Source of the DNA: Serpula lacrymans var. lacrymans S7.9
Taxonomy: Eukaryota > Basidiomycota > Agaricomycetes > Boletales > Serpulaceae
Assembly (NCBI RefSeq): GCF_000218685.1
Contig: NW_006763290.1
Coordinates: forward strand, 1,173,329-1,237,328
Length of the DNA: 64,000 nucleotides
Direction: 5' to 3'
In this document: in pieces, positions 1-9,396 of the stretch
Layout: each line of letters starts with the position of its first letter
Position numbering within the stretch: position 1 is the stretch's first letter
Translations under genes and position numbers: made by a program
The notes under the pieces: model-generated
What the model was told of the DNA's origin: nothing
What the model saw: the letters and a program-made list of their open reading frames with translations, nothing else
The model's database searches: none

Positions 1-309
1 AAAATTCGTAAAATACAAAAATAATTACCATACATACATAGTCAGTAGTGGGCTGAAGAGGACCACTTTGACTCAAAGAGAACAGATAGACTACTAGGAT
101 CTTAGAAAGCGGTGTATTGATCCAGCTTATCACTGGTGAACTCCTTTCTATGCTTAGTAGAGATTTTTACATTTGGATCGGAGAGCAACACATTTACTCT
201 CAAGACTACGTATTCAAAGGGCAATTCCCCCTACCAGAAATAGAACCCATCAGAATCCCATCCCCTTTGATCAAATCAGAAACTCCCCCTTCTCCCCAAC
301 TCACATTCA

Positions 310-1428
310 ATGTCAAACCTAGAATATCGAGATCTGCCCGAGCCATCCAACAGCACGGACAGCGCATTTACCAGGGAAATGATGGACTCATTACCCAGAA
401 TAGACACTCCCCCCCCGAAAGAAGCGCGATTGGAAGCATACGTAAAACAAGAAGTAGAAAAAGCAATAAGACAAACACAAATGCATTACCAATCCCAGCT
501 AGACGAGGCGCTCGAAGAAGTGAGCGTCTTGCAAAGAAAATTAAAGAGACAGATATCGCCACCTCCAGAAAAGGTGGAAAGAAGTAGAACGGCACTGGAA
601 AAACCCGAGAACTTCTCCGGAGATAAGAAAAAATATAGGGCCTTTAGAGAGTCCTTATTACTACATTTCGAAGACGATGCCGTATATTTCAAAGACGACC
701 GAAAAAAGATAAGCTTTGTGCTATCTTTTATGAAAGAAGGAGAAGCCGCGGCCTTCCGGACCGATTGGCTAGAGAACCGAGTCGACGCCCAACAGCTGGG
801 GCTCGATATTACAAACACATACGGAAGTTGGCCGTATTTTGCGGACAAAATGGAAGAAAGGTTCAAGGACAGCTTTGAAAAAAAAACTGCCAAGAACGAG
901 ATATTGACCCTGAGACAGGGCAATGAAACCGCCCAAGCCTTCTTTGAAAGGTTTGAGGAGAAGAAAAGATGGGCGGGATATACAAATAGGATAAACGAAG
1001 AGTTCCTAATATCTCTGCTCAGAAGGAACATGAACAAGCCGCTAGTAGACAGGGTGATCTACGGCGGGCATGTTCCCAGAGATTACCAAGAGTGGAAAAG
1101 GGAACTTATTAGAATAGACTATATTTGGAGAGAGAGAGAAAAAGAGAAGAAAGGATCCGATACTGGGAAGAAACCCTATTCGGAACAAAAGAAAGAAGGA
1201 GAGAAGAAGAGAGACGGAACCGGATATACCTATACCGGTAGCGGAGAAAGAATGGAGGTGGACAAAGCAAAGTTCCGCACTGAGGGACGATGCTACAGAT
1301 GCGGAGAAAAGGGACATAGAAGCTTCGAATGCAAAGACGCACAAAAAAGGAAGCCATAATTTAATGTCCGAGAGTTCCTAGAAAAGATGACGAAAGAGGA
1401 AAGGGAAAAACTCCTTGAGGGTTTTTAA
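310..1428 (+). pseudogene. gag: G1 gag, one premature stop
   Basis: The capsid-like protein starts at ATG 310 and ends in a CCHC zinc knuckle, CYRCGEKGHRSFEC, near 1291-1332. A TAA at 1357 closes the ORF at 349 residues. The same frame then continues for 22 more codons of clearly coding character (for example EEREKLLEGF) to a second TAA at 1426, directly behind a frameshift heptamer. I read the 1357 stop as a point mutation and 1426 as the natural gag terminus. Suppression of the 1357 stop is the alternative. Gag packages the element RNA in cytoplasmic particles. Confidence 0.85.
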
Positions 1429-1463
1429 AGAGGCCAGCGGTACCGCATCGACCGACTGAGCCT
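1419..1463 (+). promoter_or_regulatory. Putative -1 ribosomal frameshift module between gag and pol
   Basis: In the gag frame the codons are GAG GGT TTT TAA, containing the slippery heptamer G GGT TTT (1419-1425) with a stop right behind it. The pol frame is the -1 frame and opens at exactly 1419, since a TGA at 1416-1418 closes it upstream. After a 5-nt spacer an 11-bp stem can form: 1431-1441 pairs with 1451-1463, with single A bulges at 1455 and 1459 and a 9-nt loop. Heptamer, short spacer and stem are the standard architecture of a -1 frameshift site. Function is inferred. Confidence 0.75.
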
Positions 1464-1519
1464 AAAGACGTTTCGAATCGATTTCTCCCTTTAACTGTAG
1501 ATACATATGACTCAGAATT

Positions 1520-1548
1520 GTTAAGCTGCAGCTTTAGCGCGGATAACA
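1520..1548 (+). repeat. 29-nt motif shared with the LTR (5746-5774)
   Basis: This stretch begins GTTAAGCTGCAGCTTTAGC and ends GCGGATAACA. It recurs in the 3' LTR at 5746-5774 with one mismatch. It includes the perfect palindrome AAGCTGCAGCTT in this copy. It lies in pol, about 95 nt after the frameshift site. Confidence 0.8.
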
Positions 1549-4500
1549 ATAAAACTATTTCCACTCAGACAAAGAAAGAAATCCGAAACGAAAAAGATGC
1601 AACTAGAGTAAAAGCGGTGCAGAGTGATAAGACATCCGCAGTTTCGACGGCGGGTGAATCACTAAAAAGCGCAGCATTTACGATAGAACCTAAGATTCCT
1701 ACACCCGATGCGGCGAGCTCTACGGAGAAAAACGCAGCAGAGACTGTAGAAGAGAGGTCAGGAGCCCCTCTAAAAAAACCTAGAACAGAAGTCTGGACCC
1801 CAGAATGGGTAGTAGACAGGCTAAGAGACCAAAAGGAAGAAAGATCCATTGGGATTCTGAGTGCCTGGACACATAAAAAGAGAGCGAGAGAAGTAACCCG
1901 GGAAACGATAAAAGAAATCAACCGGTTACCAAAAGTAGAAGCTATACAAGCGATCATAGAAATTGCCTCCCCAAAAAAGTACATTAGGGGCACCCAAGGC
2001 AATCAAATGAACGTAAAATGTAAGCTTACTACATTAGATACTCTCCAATCAGAAACAGTCGAAGCACTATTGGACAGTGGATGCACGGGGAGTTGCATTG
2101 ACTCCCAATTTGTGAAAGACAAAAGGTATGAGACAAGGAAGATACCGAGACCTATTCCAGTCTATAATGCAGATGGAACTCTTAATAAAAACGGAGCCAT
2201 CAATGAATTTGTAATACTGCTCATGGAAATCGACGGACACGTCGAGAAGATACATCTTGCCGTAACCAATCTGGGTAACGGAAAAATGTTTCTAGGACAT
2301 GAATGGTTGAACAAACATAATCCTAAAATAGACTGGAAAGAATCGAAGTTGACCTTTGAAAGATGTCCTGAAGAATGCAGACCGAGAATCCAAATCTCTG
2401 ATCCAGAGGAGGATCCGGAGATATTCTTTAAGGAACTAAGAGAAGACGAGAGGATGATACAGGTGAATCTCCATAATTTCGAAGATGCCATGATCCACAA
2501 TCAGTATTATCATATCAGAGCCCAAGGCACAATGGCACAGAAACTAGCAGAAGCCGCAGGCAAAGATCGAAAAGAAGGAGGATTCGAGGAGATAGTGCCA
2601 AAACACCTTCATCAATACAAAGACGTATTTGATAAAAAGGAGTTTGACACGTTACCTGAAAGAAGGCAATGGGATCACGCAATTGAACTTATACCGGGAG
2701 ATCACTCCCTAGATTGCAAGATCTATCCATTGGCAAGGGGAGAACAAGAAGAACTAGATGTGTTCCTAAAAGAGAATCTAAAATCGAGACGGATAAGACC
2801 ATCGAAGTCCCCGTTCGCATCCCCATTCTTCTTCATAAAAAAGAAAGACGGAAAGTTGAGACCAGTTCAAGATTATAGGAAGCTAAACGATATCACTATC
2901 AAAAATAGATATCCACTTCCGTTGATCGGGGAACTAGTAGACAAATTGAGTGGAGCAAAATACTTCACAAAGTTGGATGTAAGATGGGGATATAACAATA
3001 TCCGAATGAGAGAAGGAGACGAGCATAAAGCGGCGTTTAGGACAAATTGGGGATTATTTGAACCATTAGTCATGTTCTTCGGACTGACAAATTCCCCCGC
3101 CACGTTCCAAACAATGATGAACGCGCTTTTCAAAGAATTGATAGATGAAGGATTAGTAATCATATATCTAGATGATATCATGATATTCACAAAGGATATA
3201 GAAATGCACCGAGCAACGACGCAACATGTGTTAGAAATCCTAAGAAAGAATCGTCTCTATCTTAAACCAGAAAAATGCGATTTCGAACAGACAGAAGTGG
3301 AATACCTGGGACTGATCATCTCAGAAAACGAAATCCGCATGGATCCGGTAAAAGTAAAAGGAATTAGCAAATGGCCAGAATGCAAAAATAAGAAGGATAT
3401 ACAAGCATTCTTGGGATTTGTAAATTTCTATCAAAGGTTCATAGAAGGCTTCGGGGAAGTAGCCAAACCATTGACCAAGTTAACGGGAAAAGAGGACTTT
3501 ATTTGGGGAAATGAACAACAAGAAGCATTTAACACATTAAAACAACATGTAGCTTCAGCCCCAGTATTAGCTCTCCCAGTACCACATGGCCAATACAAAG
3601 TAGAAGCGGACAGTAGTGACTTCGCTATGGGTGCTGTTTTATCACAAAGACAGAAGGATGACTGGAAGCCAATTGCATACCTCTCCAAAGCGTTAAACCC
3701 CACAGAACGCAATTACGAGATCTATGACAAAGAACTTCTTGCCATCATGACGGCACTTAACGAATGGAGACATTACTTAATAGACGCAGAAGAGGAATTT
3801 GAGATATGGACAGATCATCAAAATCTGCTGTATTTCAAAGAACCAAAGAAGTTGAACAGAAGACAGGCGCGGTGGATGACGGAGTTGAGCCAGTATCATT
3901 TCACGATACATCATATGCCAGGAAGGAAGCATATAAAAGCAGATCTTCTCTCGAGGCGATCAGATCATAACAAAGGAGAAAACGACGACGAAGATGTCGT
4001 GTTACTGGATGAGAAACTATTTGTAAGAATGACTCTCTCTCCAGAACAAAGACAAAAGATCGCAGACAGTCAAGAGAAAGAATTAGAGATTTCAAAGTGG
4101 ATCGCAAAGAGAAAAGGAAATGTAGATGAGCTGGTAAAAAAGATGAAAGGAAAGATAGAAAGGAGAGAGGATGGTTGGCTAGACGAAGACGGTTGCATAG
4201 TATTCAAAGGCAGGATCTATGTACCAAAAGATGCCGCGTTGAGGGAAGAGATTATCCGACGAAACCACAACTCTGTCATTGCAGGTCATGCAGGAAGATA
4301 TAAGACAAAAGAGCTAATCACTCGACAATACTGGTGGCCCTATATGGACAGAGATATCACGAGATACGTAGATGGATGCGAAGTCTGCCAAAGAACCAAG
4401 ACAGACCATAAAAAGAAAGCAGCACTGCTCCATCCAAACGAGATCCCGGACAAACCGTGGCAGATCATATCGGTAGATCTGATCGGACCATTACCAGAAT

Positions 4501-5655
4501 CAAATGGATATAACATGATAATGGTAATAGTAGATTGGTTTACAAAAATGATCAAGGTAATTCCCACGCAGATGGAAATCACATCAGAAGAAGTGGCACA
4601 ATTATTTAGAGATCATGTATTCAGAAACCACGGCATACCCAAAAAGATCATCTCAGATCGGGGACCGCAGTTCGTTTCAAAATTCATGAAAGATCTACAT
4701 ACGCTTCTTCAGATAAAAGCAAACCCATCGACGGCTTGGCACCCACAAACGGATGGACAAACGGAGAGGATCAATCAAGAGATAGAGCAGTACCTCAGAA
4801 TCTTCGTAAACCATAAATAAGATGATTGGGCAGAATGTCTTACCCTAGCAGAATTCTCTTACAATAACAAACAACATTCTGCGACAGGATATAGCCCGTT
4901 CTACTTGAATCATGGACATCATCTGAGAACACAGGAAGTAGTGAAAGTGGGGGTGAAGAACGAAAATGCGGAAGATTTCGTAAAAAGAATGACAGAAACG
5001 AGAAAGAAAGCAGAAGAGTCGCTGCAAAAGGCAGCCGAACAGATGAAGAGGCAGTACGATAGGAAGAAAAGAGAAGCAGTGGAATATAGAGTAGGAGATA
5101 AGGTGTATGTGGAAGCAACAAATATCTCAACAGATCGACCAGCTAAGAAACTGGACAATAAGAGACACGGTCCGTTTGAAATACTGGAAAAAATAGGCGA
5201 ATCGGCCTATAAACTAGCGCTACCACCGACATGGCGGCCTATTCATCCAGTTTTCAACGAGATAAAGCTTACACCATACAAAGAACCACAGTTCCCTTCC
5301 CAACAGAAACCTAAACCGATACCGCCGGTAATAGTAGATGGACAAGAAGAATATGAAGTCGAAGAAGTTCTAGATTCACGTCTAAAAAGAGGGAAATTAG
5401 AATATTTAGTACATTGGAAGAATTATCCAAAAGAGGAACGCACGTGGGAACCCGAACAACATCTAAACAACTCACCAGATAAAGTCAAAACATTCCACGA
5501 CCACAACCCTAGTGCACCTCGACGGATACGATTCCAATTGCAATTTCAACCCTTCGAAAACTTCACAGCGACTAGAGTCCGAAAACAATTGTTTAATTGG
5601 GAAAATGGAAAGATGGACCCCTACTTTCGGGACAAAAGTCCTAAGGAGGGGGTAA

Positions 5656-6042
5656 TGTCACGACTTGAACCAGAAGCGCTAGCCTGAGCGCTAGTTTCCT
5701 TTTTTTCATTTTCTTTGATATCTGATCACATGACAGATAAGATATGTTAAGCTGCTGCTTTAGCGCGGATAACATAATACGTAGTTATATCAGATCACGT
5801 GACCATCACGTGACATGAGTCTAGAACCATTACAAAGAACATCAGTCAGCGCCTCATGGCTGCTGCATGTTAGCTCAGTCAGCGCCTCATGGTTGACTTT
5901 CAGAAACATATATATAGTAGACCATCATGTACATACCTTCCTCAGTTGTTGATTAATTCTCAATCGCTATCTTGTAACGCTACTTGTTTGATTTGAGCCT
6001 TCATCCCTCCGTTAACTCGGTATAGGGGATAAGGGTTTTACA
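5656..6042 (+). repeat. G1 3' LTR (387 bp)
   Basis: The LTR starts TGTCACGACTTG after the purine tract GGAGGGGG and ends GGGTTTTACA. It holds two CACGTG boxes 11 bp apart (5796-5801, 5807-5812), an 18-bp direct repeat TCAGTCAGCGCCTCATGG (5842-5859 and 5875-5892), a TATA-like run near 5909-5917 and the 29-nt motif shared with pol. The CACGTG boxes are plausible bHLH factor sites and the TATA-like run a plausible promoter; both are inference. Confidence 0.88.
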
Positions 6043-6631
6043 CAACTTCTGCAGTGATCCGGATCTCAACTGCATCAAAGGTAAGTTTATTTTCTTCAAT
6101 CGTGTTGATTACTGATGACTGAAATATTTGCCATTCAGGAGTGCATGGGAGAGATTGGAGAAGAGCGAAGGCCATGAGTTTGGTATCAACTCCTAGTTTC
6201 ATTCCAGAGAGGTGTGAATCAATTGTCTGGATTTTCGCAATGTGGTCCTGGATAGGTGATGTCCCATCCCAGGACAATTTGGTGAGTTGCTGGAATGAAT
6301 AGAAGGCTGAGGCAATGTTGGACGTCTTATGGAGTGAGACAAGTTTATCAAATAACTCCTTGGAGCTGATGAGGTCTCCAGTCCTCATTAGAAGGGCATC
6401 AGAGATGTGGTCCTGGATGATTCCATGTGCCTTCTCATCCTTAAGTATTCAGGTGATCTCAGGATCCTCCGAGGAGGTAGGTTTTCCTGGTGAGGGCTTA
6501 AGCTCCTCTCCAGTAACAACCCAGAGAACATTTTCCCGACGTAGCTTTGAGATGATCCGGAGTTTCCATATCTGAAAATTGTTGGGTCCAGTGAGAACTG
6601 GACATGCGGATGTATTGTGTGCTGTTGTCAT
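6043..6631 (-). pseudogene. gag: Ty1/copia (family C2) gag fragment, copy c
   Basis: Reading down from ATG 6631, the protein begins MTTAHNTSACPVLTGPNNF and matches the gag of the copia copies at 34054-34785 and 56934-57655. It has a TGA where the 34-kb copy has TGG (IT*ILKDEK, near 6449). It is cut at 6042 by the G1 3' LTR, so gypsy G1 inserted into this copia after the copia had landed. The rest of the element would lie beyond G1, off the left edge. Its leader (6632-6698) carries the primer-binding site. Confidence 0.85.
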
Positions 6632-6684
6632 GGTTCCGAGGTTGCCGTTTCAAATAAGAATCATTTCCTGCGTAACTTTTACGC

Positions 6685-7022
6685 ACCAGGGCTCATAGCC
6701 TAATAAAACTATGTGAAACTCAGCCGCTGCCCAAGAGGCTATAGAAACGACTTTATTATTTACCTATGTGGAACTACAATGAATATTAGTTTAAGGCAAT
6801 CTCTAATAAATGTAATGTAACATACCTCAGCTGCTGCCCAAGAGGCTATAGAAACGACTGAGGTATTTCTATACTAAACCCCCTACTACTTATAGTCGGA
6901 GGTGCTACTCACTATAGTATAATGACTCCTAGGAGAACAATGGTGACTCCATGGAGTGGTGGGTATGCTCCATGGAGAACAATGGCTGCTTCGGCAGAGA
7001 CCAGGTTTATCTGGTTTTGTCA
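6685..7022 (-). repeat. C2 copia 5' LTR with primer-binding site, copy c
   Basis: On the minus strand the LTR (6699-7022) starts TGACAAAACCAGAT and ends near TTTTATTAGG. The primer-binding site CTATGAGCCCTGGT follows at 6685-6698. The LTR holds two copies of a roughly 34-bp block (TTTCTATAGCCTCTTGGGCA...), near 6720-6751 and 6828-6861. It is embedded in a gypsy-2-type LTR that resumes at 7023. Confidence 0.85.
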
Positions 7023-7368
7023 CTTTTAATTTTCATTCTCCTCTTCAATTTTCTTTTGTAGTTTTCACACACTGTGCCATGCGGCACTTTCCATTTTCGT
7101 TCAAACTCCATCTCTCAAGCAGTGGAGCTAGTCACACAGGCTGTGCCCTCTGACATCATCAGCCACTGCTTTTATCAACTGTACAGTACATAAGTATAAA
7201 TACCTTGTAGTAGTATAAATACCCAATAGATCCAGGAGACTCCTCAGCGAGTCCTCCTGTTGTATACCCACAACTAACTTGGTCCTATCTAAGGGGTAAC
7301 CACTCCCTCATCATTACTCTTTGCTTGTCTGAGTTGTGCGCCAGGGTAACTAACTCTTGGTCGTTACA
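7023..7368 (+). repeat. Gypsy-2-type (G2) solo LTR, 3' part
   Basis: The sequence matches the 3' two thirds of the G2 LTR at 48069-48573, including the conserved block GACTCCTCAGCGAGTCCTCC and the terminal GGTCGTTACA. Its 5' end is replaced by the copia LTR at 7022, so copia jumped into it. It sits directly against a transposase fragment at 7369. Confidence 0.85.
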
Positions 7369-8250
7369 GATTGGACATTCATAGAGATTAGTATATACCC
7401 CCGTGTAGGCAAGACATGTGCCTATGCACATATCATAAACGATGGATTGGACACCACTTAGTTCGGATACAGCTTGTTCTACTCGGTAGTATGATAGGAT
7501 TTTGTGTGCATTTTCCGGATGTAGTTCACCATATGCTCAATGTGTGCAAATTTATCCCTTTTAGGTAGAGCTGTATGGAAAACTTGAGGAAGGGGTCATC
7601 ATCAAGGCTAAGATTGTCTTGAAGTGGGTTGCGGAGGTGATAGAGGTAGTCGGGGTCAAGTTTTGCACACTCGTCTTCAAGAGAAGCATTCTCCATGGCT
7701 CATAGAAACACTGTCATATTTTTGAGGTCTTCTAGGTGAGCGTGACATTCAATTTCTTCAAGGTTGTACTCGCTGAGAAATCCTTGGTCTTGCAGATTAT
7801 TATGTTCAGACCCAGAGTTATTGTGTCTTGGCTGATTCTGAGGTGGTGGGGTAATTGGGTTTGAATCTTGATTTTTGGTGTTTATATCCTGGTCGGGATG
7901 ATGCTGGTCTTGCATGGATGACTCAGGTTTGTTTCGGTTTGACTGTCGGGATAGAGTAGCAGTGGTAAATTGAACATTATTAGCATGTGATATAGAGATT
8001 CTGAAAATGCAAAACTTGCCTCATATGGCCTTATTCCTTGAACTAGTGAAGGCCTTGCTTGGTTTATTTGATGGATAGAGGGTGTTTGAGCTCAAAAGGC
8101 GCTTGCATTGAGATTGCAGATCACTTTTTGATGCCTCTGGTAGGTGTGCTTGTGTACCCATGTTCCTGCACCACAATTACACTTGCAGGTACAGTACCAG
8201 TTGACTCTTCCTTTGATTGTCTTTGAGCTGCCTAGGAGAGGTTTGTCCAT
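7369..8250 (-). pseudogene. N-terminal fragment of a Plavaka/Tnp2-type DNA transposase
   Basis: A likely start is ATG at 8250. Residues near 8190-8125 form a compact zinc-finger-like motif, WYCTCKCNCGAGTWVHKHTY followed by QRHQ. Further down, several frames show ASLEDECAKLDPDYLYHLRN, FSIQLYL and VYTNLYECPI, which resemble the N-terminal part of basidiomycete Plavaka / Tnp2-like transposases. The reading frame is broken repeatedly and stops at the solo LTR at 7368. The catalytic core is missing. Family assignment is from remembered motif style, so it is moderate. Confidence 0.55.
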
Positions 8251-9396
8251 TGGAGAAATGCAATGGAGGCTTAGTATAGTATTTTATGTTATGTTATCTG
8301 TTGAAGGGAAAGGTGTTAACTAGCAATTTTGATTGCAAATATATAGACTTACTGCAATGTACCGTGATTGGAATGCAGAATGCACCGACCGTTGCACATC
8401 GCGTATGACAAGGATCTCTTTTGATTTCAAGGAAGATGTCAATTGATGAGGGCATGTGTTGATGGAGCACGCCAGTCTTGGCAATTTCCAAAAATGTGCT
8501 ATTTATGTACAAATATGTAAAACCATGTACCAAAAATTTGTCGTTTTTCACTGGGCATGACCATGTGGGGTTTTTCCAAGCAAGTGTCAGTCCACAAGAT
8601 CCCTTATGAAGGGGAAATTGATGTCTGAGACATTGAGAAAACATCTTTACAGGACTGATCTTGAATAATGAATTTCTATATAAATACCTTTACATCACTT
8701 GGAGAAGCAAGACAACCATCATGTCAGGTCCTATCACACACCAGAGCTTAGATATCACCGACTACATCTTAGGCTTTATGCCCCTTCACAACATATCTTC
8801 TCTAGATGGGACGTCTTGTGCCAACCATTCAGTTGCGGTCAATTATGCAAGCAAGGAGTAAACAATAGAGAAAGAGGCAAAACAAGTTCCAAAAAGTCAA
8901 CTATACTGTCACATGATTGAATTTACGTAAGATGGCGGCCCAAAGATGCCTGCAAAAAAATCTAGGACAGGATTTTCTAGCCATATCAGTCCCATTCTGG
9001 GCGAGGAATATTTTAGCCGTCCAAAATGGTCACCAAAATGCGCTTACAAAATATTATATTTTACTAAACATTTTCTGTGCTCAAAATAAGAGATATTAGA
9101 AATTAGTATTAACACATTGAATTTCAGGTTTCTATTTAAGTTGTTCGGAACTGTGAGCAAAAGAAGAAATTCAATTTGAGTGAAACAATTGTTGAAATTC
9201 CAAATTTACTAGAGAATGTAGTGTACATGTTAAATTTGGTATTTCAATGATACAAAATGAGAAAACACAATTAAAAATGTTCCAAGCCGAGCCAAAGTGT
9301 ATTTAAAATATTAACTTTCAGGCCCCTAAGTAAATGATGCTCAGTAGATAGAATTTTGCATTCCCTTGAAATCTATCGCCTGCTTATTGCCCATTC
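8251..9396. other. No gene recognised; AT-rich spacer
   Basis: A minus-strand ORF (8294-8644, 116 codons) and short plus-strand ORFs (8661-8861) show no motif I know. They may be flanking or leader sequence of the transposase fragment. From about 8920 the sequence is AT-rich without coding character. Confidence 0.4.

Larger units (their letters stand above)
1419..5687 (+). pseudogene. pol: G1 pol polyprotein with one in-frame stop
   Basis: One frame runs from 1419 to 5687 apart from TAA at 4818-4820. A related copy near 13157 has CAA there, so this is probably a CAA-to-TAA change. Domains in order: aspartic protease with LLDSGCTGS (Asp codon 2073); reverse transcriptase with YLDD (3165-3176); RNase H with the D/E/D pattern (EADSSDF, DKELLA, TDHQN); integrase with an HHCC zinc site (GHAGR to CEVCQRTK) and D,D-35-E residues (VDLIGP, SDRGPQF, TERINQE); C-terminal chromodomain (VEEVLDSR, LVHWKNYP, ERTWEPE; about 5340-5500). 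The chromodomain is expected to guide insertion towards particular chromatin. All catalytic residues I can check are present. Confidence 0.92.
1..6042 (+). mobile_element. Ty3/gypsy chromodomain retrotransposon G1, 5' LTR off-window
   Basis: The element reads gag, pol (protease, RT, RNase H, integrase, chromodomain), polypurine tract (5641-5653) and 3' LTR (5656-6042). The 5' LTR and primer-binding site must lie left of the window. Bases 1-309 are probably leader. A small ORF at 117-587 in another frame covers the leader and overlaps gag; I cannot tell whether it is used. Only two nonsense codons (1357 and 4818) disturb the coding frames, so this is a young copy. It is inserted in the gag of a minus-strand copia element, which resumes at 6043. 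Confidence 0.93.

Noticed and set aside
117..587. 156-codon ORF overlapping the start of gag in another frame
   Set aside because: The first 60 codons look somewhat protein-like, but it overlaps gag and has no motif. I could not separate a real upstream ORF from chance, so it is only mentioned in the element entry.
1541..1552. GCGGATAACAAT resembles the bacterial lac operator
   Set aside because: Only the core matches, the setting is a fungal retroelement pol gene, and the same motif recurs in the LTR. No vector sequence is nearby.
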